DNA of 64,000 nt from JAKAGZ01 sp964595355 (lineage in GTDB: Bacteria > Bacteroidota > Ignavibacteria > Ignavibacteriales > Ignavibacteriaceae), in NCBI GenBank assembly GCA_964595355.1, contig CAZQQD010000002.1, positions 10,120 to 74,119 of the forward strand, given 5' to 3'. The number at the start of each line of letters is the position of its first letter. Position 1 is the stretch's first letter. This document shows positions 44,254 to 52,875 of the stretch, piece after piece. The notes below the pieces were generated by a model. It did not search any database and was not told the DNA's origin. It worked only from the letters and a program-made list of their open reading frames with translations. The position numbers and the translations under genes are program-made.

Positions 44254-44559
44254 ATGGAAACTAAAGAATTATTAGAAAGCTTTGAGCATAAAAAAGTCTT
44301 ACTTCTTTCCAAATCAGAGCTTAAAAAACTATTAGACTCTTGCAAAATTCTTATTGAAGAAGATACTGTAATTAATGGAAAGGTGAGAGTTTTAAAATGT
44401 GAAAGTGTATTTATTTTTCAGGAAGCTACAAACAAGGACGAACTTGCTCTCAGAAAGTTTTCCCGTCTAAAAGATGCCGAAAACCTAGTTAATGATAGAT
44501 TAGCGATTTATGAAAATATGTGGAATGGTTGCGGTTGTAAAGTTAATTATTATGAATGA
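44254..44559 (+). CDS. hypothetical small protein
   Basis: This protein of about 101 residues (ATG 44254; an upstream in-frame TTG at 44230 would add eight) has alternating helix and strand character and ends NGCGCKVNYYE. I recognise no family. Codon use looks like its neighbours and the frame is undisturbed, so it is probably real. Confidence 0.55.
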   Translation: METKELLESFEHKKVLLLSKSELKKLLDSCKILIEEDTVINGKVRVLKCESVFIFQEATNKDELALRKFSRLKDAENLVNDRLAIYENMWNGCGCKVNYYE

Positions 44560-44651
44560 CCCGGCTAGAAGCCATCAGGATTGTAAGCCCAGAATAAAAT
44601 CGTTAATTTATTCCCCAAAGTATTTTTAATATTTAAATTTTAAACTTAATT

Positions 44652-44951
44652 ATGAAAGTAATAGCTGACTTTTGCATTATTCCAATTGAAGTTGGAATTT
44701 CTGTGTCTAAATATATTGCTGAATGTGAAAAAATATTTAAAGAAGAAGGTCTGAAAACTAGACTTCACGCTTACGGGACTAATCTTGAAGGGGATTGGGA
44801 TAGTGTATTTTCAGCAATAAAAAAGTGTCACGAAAAAGTTCACGAAATGGGAGCTCCGAGGATTTCATCTACATTGCGTTTTGGAACAAGAACTGACAGA
44901 GAGCAAACTATGGAAGATAAAATCACAAGTGTAGAATCAAAACTAAAATAA
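44652..44951 (+). CDS. MTH1187/YqgV-type thiamine-binding protein
   Basis: This 99-residue protein shows the family pattern: FCIIPIEVGISVSKYIAECEK at the start, LHAYGTNLEGDWDSVFSAIKKCH in the middle, and RISSTLRFGTRTDRE at the end. Members form tetramers and bind thiamine or a related ligand. It lies just upstream of the AEC transporter. Confidence 0.88.
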   Translation: MKVIADFCIIPIEVGISVSKYIAECEKIFKEEGLKTRLHAYGTNLEGDWDSVFSAIKKCHEKVHEMGAPRISSTLRFGTRTDREQTMEDKITSVESKLK

Positions 44952-44960
44952 ATTTTATCT

Positions 44961-45905
44961 ATGCAAGATCTGGTTTTTATTCTTAATACGGTTCTTCCTG
45001 TATTTATAATTGTTGCACTTGGATTTGTTCTCAGAAAAACCGGATTGATAAATGATAATTTTGTCAGTCTTTCATCCAAAATTGTATTTAACGTATCGCT
45101 TCCTGTTTTAATTTTTATTGAAATTGCTAAAATAGATCTTGATACTATACTAGATTTTAAGTTGATTCTTTTCGTTTATGCTGGCACTATAATCTCTTAC
45201 CTTTTAATCTGGCTGGTTTCAGGTTTTGTTACTAAAAATGGATATGATAGAAGTGTTATTATTCAAGGGAGTTTCAGGGGTAATTTTGCAATTGTTGGTC
45301 TGGCACTTATTACTAATGTTTTTGGTTTTGATAAATTAGGTAAAGCTTCGATAGTTCTGGCTTTTACTGTTCCTTTATATAATATTTTATCTGTAATAGC
45401 CCTTACAATTCCGGTTCGAAAAGAAAAAAATCTTGACATGAAATCAATAATCTGGGAAATTATTAGAAATCCACTTGTTCTAGGCGTTATATTTGCTCTT
45501 CCGTTTTCATATTTTAAGGTTCCTTTGAACGATATGTTAGAAAAGTCTGCGAATTATGTTGCAGTTCTTGCTTTGCCGCTTGCATTACTTGGAATCGGAG
45601 GTTTTTTGAGATTTGAGGATATTAAGGAGGGGATTAAACTATCAGCCTTTTCCACAGTACTTAAATTAATACTAGTGCCATTGGCTGCGACTTTTTTTGC
45701 AGTTCAATATGGTTTTAAAAATGATGATCTGGGAATAATTTTTATTTTATTTGCGTGCCCAACAGCAATTGCTAGTTTTATTATGGCAGATGCAATGGGC
45801 GTGAACAGCAAACTTGCCGGAAACATTTTATTGGTCACTACGATCCTTTCTGTCTTTACAATTGCTATTGGATTATTTATTCTTAAACAAAACGGATTAA
45901 TTTAA
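44961..45905 (+). CDS. AEC-family transporter (auxin efflux carrier-like permease)
   Basis: This 314-residue protein has about ten transmembrane helices, with the family's IQGSFRGNFAIVGLAL and the C-terminal IFILFACPTAIASFIMADAMG. Bacterial members export organic acids or similar anions. It starts 9 bases after the thiamine-binding protein gene. Confidence 0.88.
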   Translation: MQDLVFILNTVLPVFIIVALGFVLRKTGLINDNFVSLSSKIVFNVSLPVLIFIEIAKIDLDTILDFKLILFVYAGTIISYLLIWLVSGFVTKNGYDRSVIIQGSFRGNFAIVGLALITNVFGFDKLGKASIVLAFTVPLYNILSVIALTIPVRKEKNLDMKSIIWEIIRNPLVLGVIFALPFSYFKVPLNDMLEKSANYVAVLALPLALLGIGGFLRFEDIKEGIKLSAFSTVLKLILVPLAATFFAVQYGFKNDDLGIIFILFACPTAIASFIMADAMGVNSKLAGNILLVTTILSVFTIAIGLFILKQNGLI

Positions 45906-45920
45906 TTTTAGGTGCTATTT

Positions 45921-46397
45921 ATGAATGATAAAATTTTAAGAAATCATCTGGTGAAATTGCTGAAAGGAGGGCAAGCTTTTATAACTTTTGATCAGGCCTT
46001 AAAAAATGTAAAGCCTGAATTGAGAAACAAGAGGCCGTCTGGGCAAATTCACTCTGTGTGGGAAAACCTTGAACATATTCGGATTGCACAGGAGGATATT
46101 TTGAAATATTCAATCGATCCGGAGTGGGAATCGCCCGATTGGCCTAAAGGCTACTGGCCTGAAAGTTCCAGTTCCATTGACGATAAGACTTGGATCAATT
46201 CTATTAGTTCCTTTCTTAATGACCAGGAAGAAGTATTGAAACTTGTTAAGAATGAAAAAATCAATCTTACTTCAATTATTCCACATACTAAAGAACATAC
46301 TTATCTAAGAGAGATTTTGCTTGTTGCGGATCACAACGCATATCACCTTGGACAAATAGTGATTGCCAGAAAACTCCTTAATGATTGGCCTGTTTAA
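45921..46397 (+). CDS. DinB-family protein
   Basis: This four-helix bundle protein of about 158 residues from ATG 45921 has AGGTG upstream, which favours it over the in-frame GTG at 45912. Metal-ligand-type histidines are in SVWENLEHIRIAQ and the C-terminal DHNAYHLGQIVIARKLL. The DinB superfamily includes thiol-dependent transferases and stress proteins; the exact activity is unknown. Confidence 0.83.
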   Translation: MNDKILRNHLVKLLKGGQAFITFDQALKNVKPELRNKRPSGQIHSVWENLEHIRIAQEDILKYSIDPEWESPDWPKGYWPESSSSIDDKTWINSISSFLNDQEEVLKLVKNEKINLTSIIPHTKEHTYLREILLVADHNAYHLGQIVIARKLLNDWPV

Positions 46398-46418
46398 ACT
46401 TTGTGGATTTTAAGGAGA

Positions 46419-46850
46419 TTACTTTCCAATATCTTCATTCCAAAGTTCAGGCTTTTGGGAAATAAATTCAGCCATCATTTTTATGCATTCAGCATTATTC
46501 CTGTCTATTACTTCTACGTTGTGTTGTTTCATAAATTCAGCCGCACCGAAAAATGTTTTTGATTCACCGGCAATTACTTTCTTTATTCCGAATTGAACAA
46601 CAGCACCGGCACATAAATAGCAGGGCATTAGTGTTGAGTATAGAACAGTATCTTTATAATTTCCAATTCTTCCTGCATTTATCAGGCAGTCAATTTCTGC
46701 ATGAACCATTGGATTATTTTCCTGCACTCGTTTGTTGTGACCCCGACCTATGATTTTTCCATCTTTCACTAGTACTGATCCAATTGGTATTCCACCTTCC
46801 TTTAGGCTCTTTTTAGCTTCTTCCACAGCTGCATTTAAAAATTGATCCAT
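46419..46850 (-). CDS. cytidine deaminase-fold nucleobase deaminase, FCY1 (yeast cytosine deaminase)-like
   Basis: This zinc deaminase of about 143 residues has HAEIDCL (zinc His and proton-shuttle Glu) and MPCYLCAGAVVQFGI (zinc Cys pair). The C-terminal run ECIKMMAEFISQKPELWNEDIGK follows the end of yeast Fcy1 closely. Cytosine or another nucleobase is the likely substrate. The start at 46850 has AGGAG before it; the longer frame to 46928 adds a non-homologous leader. Confidence 0.88.
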   Translation of the reverse strand: MDQFLNAAVEEAKKSLKEGGIPIGSVLVKDGKIIGRGHNKRVQENNPMVHAEIDCLINAGRIGNYKDTVLYSTLMPCYLCAGAVVQFGIKKVIAGESKTFFGAAEFMKQHNVEVIDRNNAECIKMMAEFISQKPELWNEDIGK

Positions 46851-46940
46851 AATAGCTCCTCTTAAAAATGGATAATGCTTTAAATAAATTAAGAAATATA
46901 TCTTAAAAATGGATTTTTGAACTTTCATATTACAAATTAT

Positions 46941-46961
46941 GCTACGAATTTAATTCGTAGC
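46941..46961. repeat. 21-base near-perfect palindrome
   Basis: GCTACGAATT and AATTCGTAGC are exact inverse complements around a single central T. It lies upstream of both divergent genes, so it could be an operator or a terminator-like hairpin. Confidence 0.5.
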
Positions 46962-47063
46962 TTAAGTAATTACTTCATTGTTATTAGTAGGCACCAGTAA
47001 ATTTGTATCCAATATTGACTAAAATCGATGCTTATTTGTTGGCATTGAACTTGACTTCGAATC

Positions 47064-47079
47064 AGTTGAATGTTCAACT
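47064..47079. promoter_or_regulatory. Inverted repeat upstream of the LuxR-type gene
   Basis: AGTTGAA (47064-47070) and TTCAACT (47073-47079) are a perfect 7-bp inverted repeat with TG between. It lies about 130 bases before the LuxR-type start, a plausible operator position. Confidence 0.35.
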
Positions 47080-47207
47080 AATTTATATGAAAATAAATAA
47101 TGTCAGTTTAGTTCAGGAAAAATAGAGTGAGTGAATTGGTCATAATAACATTGAAAAATATATAATATAGAGGCTAAAAAATAACTTTAACTAAGGAAGG
47201 TGTCAAA

Positions 47208-47765
47208 ATGCAGAATGCTAAAAACTTTGTTGGAAAAGATTTAGTAATTGAAAATGGCATAACAATGACTGTTCCCGATAGTGCCGTTAATAGTGATAAG
47301 TTTTTTCTAATTGGACTTAATTTTAATGCGTCTGATGAGAACGGGTCAATCAGAAATGATCAAGATGCCGTTCGAAATAAAATTCCTATGCTTATGTTGA
47401 AAATAGATACCGAAAAAGTAATTTCAGTTCATTCTTCAGAAGGTGAAGTTATTGCGGAGAAAAACCAAAATATAAAAAGTGAACTGAAAGAATCTATATT
47501 ACATCAAGAAAAAAATCCCAAAGAAATTTATTTTAATGATTCTGGTACTTCGGAAAGAAAGCTTCCGCACGAAAATCTATCCTTTCGCGAGATACAGGTT
47601 ATGAAATTAATTGCTCTGGGTAAAGCAAGAAAAGAAATAGCTAACGAGTTGTACCTCAGTGTCAGTACGATAAATACTTACAGAGCAAGGATACTAGAAA
47701 AGATGAATATGAAAAATAATGCTGAAATTATGAGATATGCATTTCAGCATAAATTTGTTGAATGA
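47208..47765 (+). CDS. LuxR-type DNA-binding regulator without receiver domain
   Basis: This 185-residue protein has a C-terminal LuxR helix-turn-helix (about residues 122-180: LSFREIQVMKLIALGKARKEIA, SVSTINTYRARILEKM). The N-terminal 120 residues show no receiver or known ligand domain and are rich in polar residues. AAGGAAGG precedes the ATG. Its input signal and target are unknown. Confidence 0.85.
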   Translation: MQNAKNFVGKDLVIENGITMTVPDSAVNSDKFFLIGLNFNASDENGSIRNDQDAVRNKIPMLMLKIDTEKVISVHSSEGEVIAEKNQNIKSELKESILHQEKNPKEIYFNDSGTSERKLPHENLSFREIQVMKLIALGKARKEIANELYLSVSTINTYRARILEKMNMKNNAEIMRYAFQHKFVE

Positions 47766-48396
47766 AATTTTTTTTATTAAAAAATCATTACATCATAATT
47801 TTAGGGGAAATTTTACAAAAATTGGTTGAAGTCTCACTTTTTGTTTATTACTCCCGATGAGTAAAACTTAAATAATAAAAAACCCATAATATGACCCAAA
47901 AGGACAGTTTCTGCTGTCCTTTCTTATTTTCATCAGTATATCTAGATCTCATTTTTTTCGCATTAAATTTGTTAGTGCGCAAATTTTTCTCTATCTAGTG
48001 ATAGTAAAATTTCATACATTTCATAAGTTGCAGTATTGTATAAGGTTCTAAAGATTTAGAACAAAAAGCTTTATTTTATTGAATTTTCGCAACTATGAAT
48101 ATTTTTCACTATAAAAGGTACGAATTCTAAAAAAAATTTATTACTTTTTTGAGGTAATTTTATAGTTTTCCGGTAAGGTACCGAGATCCAATCCTCTGGG
48201 TCCACTTAGTCCCCGAAATAATTTGGGAACTGTAAGGGGAATTGTAGGAACATTAAATCTGCCGTTTGCTGGAATAGCAGGGATTTCTGTTTATTCACTT
48301 CGGCTAGTAAACTAATAGCTGATCAAAGTGGTAAGTTTTCTATTTCGAATATTCCTGCTGTAGTGGGATACATATCTTACAAAGGAAAGGATATAG
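47766..48396. other. Long gap containing a terminator and a decayed coding segment
   Basis: About 630 bases without an intact gene. A clear hairpin terminator lies at 47899-47930. The segment 48166-48440 keeps coding character across a frame change (separate entry). The rest is AT-rich with no recognisable feature. Confidence 0.5.
47899..47930 (+). terminator. Rho-independent terminator after the LuxR-type gene
   Basis: AAAGGACAG (47899-47907) pairs perfectly with CTGTCCTTT (47914-47922) around a 6-base loop and is followed by CTTATTTT. It lies 130 bases after the stop. Confidence 0.8.
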
Positions 48397-48440
48397 GTGA
48401 ATACACTAAAAATAAAGTTGACGAATTCAAAAGATTTTAA
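48166..48440 (+). pseudogene. Frameshifted remnant resembling a carboxypeptidase-regulatory-like (CnaB-type) beta domain
   Basis: In one frame 48166-48315 reads GKVPRSNPLGPLSPRNN, then GTVRGIVGTLNLPFAGIAGI and SVYS before a stop. In the next frame 48297-48440 reads SASKLIADQSGKFSISNIPA, then VVGYISYKGKDIGEY. Joined, they look like the G-V-x-G start, the P-x-A-G-I-x-V-Y strand and the D-x-x-G-x-F-x-I-x-N-I-P-A centre of that domain. There is no start codon with a ribosome-binding site in the first frame. I read this as a decayed gene or gene fragment. Confidence 0.45.
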
Positions 48441-48591
48441 TCCGGTTGTAGACCTAGACAGCGTTCCTGTAACGAATAATTTTTATGCGTTTACTTCTGA
48501 TAGTAATCAAAGATATTCCACTCAGGAAATTGAATTAGGTGACTTGGTGAAAGTAAGTGATAATGATATCGATTCCGTTCTTGATAATTAG
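48397..48591 (+). CDS. possible small protein upstream of the sigma54 activator
   Basis: This 64-residue frame starts with GTG, has AAAGGA six bases upstream, and reads NTLKIKLTNSKDFNPVVDLD to its end at SDNDIDSVLDN. It shows no known motif. It may be a genuine small gene or the downstream part of the decayed gene at 48166-48440. Confidence 0.35.
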   Translation: MNTLKIKLTNSKDFNPVVDLDSVPVTNNFYAFTSDSNQRYSTQEIELGDLVKVSDNDIDSVLDN

Positions 48592-48620
48592 TTTTATAAC
48601 ATCAAATAATAGTTTTTGGC

Positions 48621-50123
48621 ATGATTGATATAAGAGATAAAGAGAATATGGAACAAGTCAGGCTGATAAGTAAAGAGCAGCTTGATGCTCTATATAAAAT
48701 AAGTAAAACTTTAAATTCTGCAGCTTTTGAAAACACGCTAATTAATGATAGTCTTGATCTTGTTATCAAAGTAATTAATGCAGAAAGGGGACTGGTAGTA
48801 AAATATGATGATGTTAGTAAAAAATTTACAATAGTTGCTGCCCGCAATTACCAGCAGGAAACTATTGAAGATATTTCAGTCTTTTCATCGGGAATACTTC
48901 AAAGAGTAATAGAAAAAAAATCGCCTTGCCTTTATCACGACGTACAGAGTGATCCAAATGTTTCACAATTTAAAAGTATCCAGTTGCATAATATAAACTC
49001 GATAATTGGAGTTCCAATAATAAGGAACGATAAAATATGGGGGGTTATTCTTGCTGATAGTGTTGTGAACAGGAAAGAATTTACAGATGATAATATGGTT
49101 TTTCTTGATTTCTTCTCAAATCTTGTTTCACTAGCTATGGATAGAATCAATCAACTAGATGAATTACAGGATGAAAACCTGATTCTAAAAAACCAGATAG
49201 AATCACAAAAAGTAATTCCTGATTTAATCGGCGAAAGCCCTGCAATGAAAAACCTGGTTGCTCTTATTCATAAGGTCGCTAAAACAGATGCAACTGTGCT
49301 ACTTTTAGGCGATAGTGGGACGGGCAAGGAAATCGTTGCAAAAGCTATTCATAATCTGAGCAAGCGATCTAATAAACCCTATTTAGCTCAGTTTTGCGGG
49401 TCCATTCCTGACACCCTACTTGAAAGCGAATTATTCGGATACAAGAAAGGAGCATTTACAGGCGCAACCTCAGATAAAAAAGGCCTCTTTGAAGTGGCAA
49501 ACAATGGAACATTTTTCTTGGATGAGATAGCTGATATATCAGTTGCTTTACAGGCAAAGCTTTTAAGGGTTTTACAAAATAAAGAAATAATAAGACTCGG
49601 CGACACTCAAGTTATAAAGGTTGACGTAAGGGTCATTACTGCTACAAATAAGAACCTTAAAGAACTTGCAATGTCAGGAAAATTTAGAGAAGATTTGTTC
49701 TATAGGCTTAATGTGTTTCCGATCAAACTTCCTCCTTTAAGAGAACGAAGAGGAGATATTCCTTTACTGACCAAGCATTTTATCAAGAAATTTTCGGATG
49801 ATGAAGACATTCAGATTTCATACCAGGCATTAAAAGCCCTGGAGGAGAATGATTGGCCGGGGAATGTTCGTCAACTTGAAAATGTAATACAAAGAGCTTT
49901 AATTTTATGTGATTCTAATAAATTATTACCGGAACACATTGTGATTGAAGAAAACCCGCACAATGATATTACATTCAATAGAACGTTAAAGGATTTTGAA
50001 AAAGTTTTGCTGAAGAAAAGACTGAAAGAGTTTGATGGAAACAGAACACTAACGGCAAAGTCACTCGGAGTTTCAGTTAGATGGGTTCAACTTAAGCTAA
50101 AGGAAATTGACGAAAATCTGTAA
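48621..50123 (+). CDS. GAF-domain sigma54-dependent transcriptional activator
   Basis: This 500-residue bacterial enhancer-binding protein has an N-terminal GAF domain (about residues 20-175), then a central AAA domain with Walker A LLLGDSGTGKEI at about 234, the sigma54-contacting GAFTGA loop at about 276 and Walker B GTFFLDEIADIS. A Fis-type helix-turn-helix is at the C-terminus (NRTLTAKSLGVSVRWVQLKLKEID). There is no receiver domain, so the signal should enter through GAF. A Ser/Thr kinase gene begins 3 bases after its stop. Confidence 0.94.
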   Translation: MIDIRDKENMEQVRLISKEQLDALYKISKTLNSAAFENTLINDSLDLVIKVINAERGLVVKYDDVSKKFTIVAARNYQQETIEDISVFSSGILQRVIEKKSPCLYHDVQSDPNVSQFKSIQLHNINSIIGVPIIRNDKIWGVILADSVVNRKEFTDDNMVFLDFFSNLVSLAMDRINQLDELQDENLILKNQIESQKVIPDLIGESPAMKNLVALIHKVAKTDATVLLLGDSGTGKEIVAKAIHNLSKRSNKPYLAQFCGSIPDTLLESELFGYKKGAFTGATSDKKGLFEVANNGTFFLDEIADISVALQAKLLRVLQNKEIIRLGDTQVIKVDVRVITATNKNLKELAMSGKFREDLFYRLNVFPIKLPPLRERRGDIPLLTKHFIKKFSDDEDIQISYQALKALEENDWPGNVRQLENVIQRALILCDSNKLLPEHIVIEENPHNDITFNRTLKDFEKVLLKKRLKEFDGNRTLTAKSLGVSVRWVQLKLKEIDENL

Positions 50124-50126
50124 AGA

Positions 50127-51656
50127 ATGACGCATATATCAAATGAAATATTGTTTGATAAATTTGAGGTTATTGATTGCCTGAAGAAAGACACTCATTC
50201 AAGCGTTTTTCTTGCCAACCATATTTATTTAGGTAAAAAAATAATTTTGAAAACACTGGACACTGAGAACCATCCTGATAAAACTATACTTGAAAGATTT
50301 AAAAGGGAAGCTAAAATATTAGCGAAACTCGATCATCCTAATTTGGTAAGAGTTCTCGATTTCGGAACATTTAAGAATTATTTTTACATATCATTTGAAT
50401 ATTTCGAGGGCAAGAATCTTCGCGAAGTTATCAATCAGAACAACCTAAGTGATGAAAATAAAAAACATATTTTTATTCAACTTCTTAAAGCACTGAATAT
50501 CGCGCATCAAAACAATGTAGTTCATAGAGATATAAAACCTGAGAACATTTTATTAAATAACGATTTTCGTTTGAAAATTGCCGATTTTGGGCTGGCAATG
50601 GTAAGTACGGAAAATAAAATTACACAGGATTCGTCTATTGTCGGAACTCCAAGTTATATGTCTCCGGAACAGTTGCGCGGCGAAAAAGCTTTTCATACTG
50701 ATTTGTTTTCGGCAGGTATAGTTGCTTATGAATTATATACAGGCAAAAATCCACTTGGTGGTGAAACTGTTTCAGATACTGTTAATAAGGTTCTTAATTA
50801 TAACGAGTCAAGCAATTATTTCGATTATAATTTTTTGCCAGAGGATGTAAGGCCCGCGATAAAAAGTTTGCTCAGAAAGAAATTGAGAGACAGAGCAAAA
50901 TCCGCTCTTGAAGTTCTTGATATTTTGGGGATTGAAGGCGAAAAATATGTGCCAATTAGATCGGGTAAATTTAAACTTACCGAGAGCCCATTTAGGTATC
51001 ATTATGCAGCAATAATAATTCTTATACTGCTTATCATAACAGCTTACGCATATAACCATGGATTTTTTAGAAGCGACGGATCTAATTTTTTTAGCCGTCC
51101 GCAATTGAAAGAGTCTAATCAAATTCCGGATACTCCTATTGTAGATGATAAGTCAAATGATTCGAAACAGAATAGTGCAATAAAAGAAAGTAAGAATAAA
51201 ATTACTGAAGGCAAACTTTTTATAGAATGTCAGCCGTGGGCAGACGTTTATATAGATGGGAAAAAAATTGATACAACTCCTCTAAAAGATTATATTGAAT
51301 TAAAATTAGGAAGGCATAAATTAAGATTGGTGCATCCTACTTTTCCTCCGTATGAAAAAAGCATATATATTTCAGGTGACAAGATCGAGTCGGTTTCGTT
51401 TAATTTTTATGATATTATCGGATTTCTAAATTGTAATGTGTATACATGGGGAGAAGTTTTTATTGACGGTGAATCTAAGGGAATAACCCCTCTTAGAAAT
51501 CCGATTGCATTGTTTCCGGGGGAGTATAATCTTACAATAAAAAATCCGAAATACGGTGAAGTGAATGATCAGGTAGTTATATCAGCAAAGGATACTTTGA
51601 ATTATAAATTAAATTTTGATACTACGGATAAGTTAAAACCTAAAGATGTGAATTAA
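50127..51656 (+). CDS. Ser/Thr protein kinase with transmembrane helix and two PEGA domains
   Basis: This 509-residue protein has an N-terminal kinase domain (about residues 10-270) with VVHRDIKPENILL and ADFGLAMVS plus the SPEQLRGEK region. One transmembrane helix lies at about 290-310. Two PEGA-type beta repeats follow at about 360-430 and 435-500, each with a V(Y/F)IDG motif. The PEGA part should face the periplasm. The glycine loop is weak (DCLKKDTHSSVFLA). It is cotranscribed with the sigma54 activator, suggesting one signalling unit. Confidence 0.9.
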   Translation: MTHISNEILFDKFEVIDCLKKDTHSSVFLANHIYLGKKIILKTLDTENHPDKTILERFKREAKILAKLDHPNLVRVLDFGTFKNYFYISFEYFEGKNLREVINQNNLSDENKKHIFIQLLKALNIAHQNNVVHRDIKPENILLNNDFRLKIADFGLAMVSTENKITQDSSIVGTPSYMSPEQLRGEKAFHTDLFSAGIVAYELYTGKNPLGGETVSDTVNKVLNYNESSNYFDYNFLPEDVRPAIKSLLRKKLRDRAKSALEVLDILGIEGEKYVPIRSGKFKLTESPFRYHYAAIIILILLIITAYAYNHGFFRSDGSNFFSRPQLKESNQIPDTPIVDDKSNDSKQNSAIKESKNKITEGKLFIECQPWADVYIDGKKIDTTPLKDYIELKLGRHKLRLVHPTFPPYEKSIYISGDKIESVSFNFYDIIGFLNCNVYTWGEVFIDGESKGITPLRNPIALFPGEYNLTIKNPKYGEVNDQVVISAKDTLNYKLNFDTTDKLKPKDVN

Positions 51657-51900
51657 AGGTCAGGCAATTTTATACGGAAATGGACTACTATATCTTATTT
51701 TTTGAAATTTCCATTCCAAAGATAACAACTCTAAATGAATTTTGATTCTCTAAAAGTTTATAATATATTGTGGAGGATATTATAGATTTAGTATATTAAA
51801 AAATACTAATAAGCCTTTGATACAGGATTAAATTTTTGCAGCAACTATTAAATTTACTTAAAGTGATCTCTTTTTTTATCCTGAAGCTAGTATTATTTAG

Positions 51901-52743
51901 ATGATAAGAAAAACAATATTATTGCTTGTGCCCTTTTTGTTTTTAGGTGTCAGGGGTTTTTCTCAAACTAATGGAAGTTCTCTGGATTCTCTAAAACAAA
52001 GGCTAGAAAATTTTGATTATGCTGGAACTATTAATTTAGCAGACAGCTTATTAAAATTTACTAATAATCCAGCTCCTAGTCAGTTGATAGAAATTTACAG
52101 GATGAAAGGTATTTCAGAGTTTTCGCTACTTGAAGACCAGGCTGCCAGAAATAGTTTTTTATCAATCCTAAAGATTGACAAAAACTACGAACTTGATTCT
52201 GCAAAAACATCTCCCAAGATTATCACCTTTTTTGATGGCATTAAAAAGAATTTTATTGCCGAATATAATAAACAGGAGAAATATAATTCCCAAATTGATT
52301 CTCTTTATTCAGCTCGGATAAGAATGCGTAGTGAAGAAAATATTAATAAATTTAAAAACTCTATGGTTCGCTCACTGCTCTTACCGGGATTAGGCCATCT
52401 TTATCTTGGGGAGAAACCTAAAGGTATAATACTTACTACGCTTAGCTCGGTTTCACTGGTAACAGCAATTTATTTTATCTTTGATTCAAATAGTAAATTT
52501 AATGATTATGTAAGAGCTACTAACCCTGCGGTTATTGCAAGCAACAGGGATTCGTATTATGAATCGAATAGCTTGAAGAATATCTCATTAATTTCATTTT
52601 CAGTTCTCTGGTTATATAGTCAGATCGATCTTTTGTTTTTGCACGACTTTAATGATCAGAATAATTCAACTGCACAAAATATACCGCGGCTTAATTATGA
52701 TTTAGTACGTGGTATCCAATTAAGTTATCAATGGTCATTTTGA
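51901..52743 (+). CDS. exported DUF5683-like membrane protein with TPR-like N-terminus
   Basis: This 280-residue protein has a signal peptide (residues 1-21, ending FSQTNG) and a helical TPR-like region to about residue 110. A membrane domain of the DUF5683 type follows: VRSLLLPGLGHLYLGEKPKGIILT at about 157 and two further helices. It is common in FCB genomes with unknown function. It is 244 bases from the kinase gene, with no obvious terminator between. Confidence 0.72.
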   Translation: MIRKTILLLVPFLFLGVRGFSQTNGSSLDSLKQRLENFDYAGTINLADSLLKFTNNPAPSQLIEIYRMKGISEFSLLEDQAARNSFLSILKIDKNYELDSAKTSPKIITFFDGIKKNFIAEYNKQEKYNSQIDSLYSARIRMRSEENINKFKNSMVRSLLLPGLGHLYLGEKPKGIILTTLSSVSLVTAIYFIFDSNSKFNDYVRATNPAVIASNRDSYYESNSLKNISLISFSVLWLYSQIDLLFLHDFNDQNNSTAQNIPRLNYDLVRGIQLSYQWSF

Positions 52744-52875
52744 TTTCTCACAAATTCATTTCTTTACAAAATATCCTTTGTTGAAACATCTTCATTAATA
52801 AATTGAGTTTTATTTTAGAAGATGAAATAAAGTCTGATTCTTAGTATTAGTGATAGAATTTCAAATACCAAAAAA

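Larger units (their letters stand above)
46851..47207. other. Intergenic region between the deaminase and LuxR-type genes
   Basis: This divergent spacer of 357 bases contains two inverted repeats (46941-46961 and 47064-47079), listed separately. It must hold both promoters. I see no ORF or RNA gene. Confidence 0.5.

Noticed and set aside
52770..52840. CATCTTC...GAAGATG hairpin between the DUF5683-like gene and the AAA gene
   Set aside because: Seven pairs with a loop over 20 bases and no clean T run; not convincing as a terminator.
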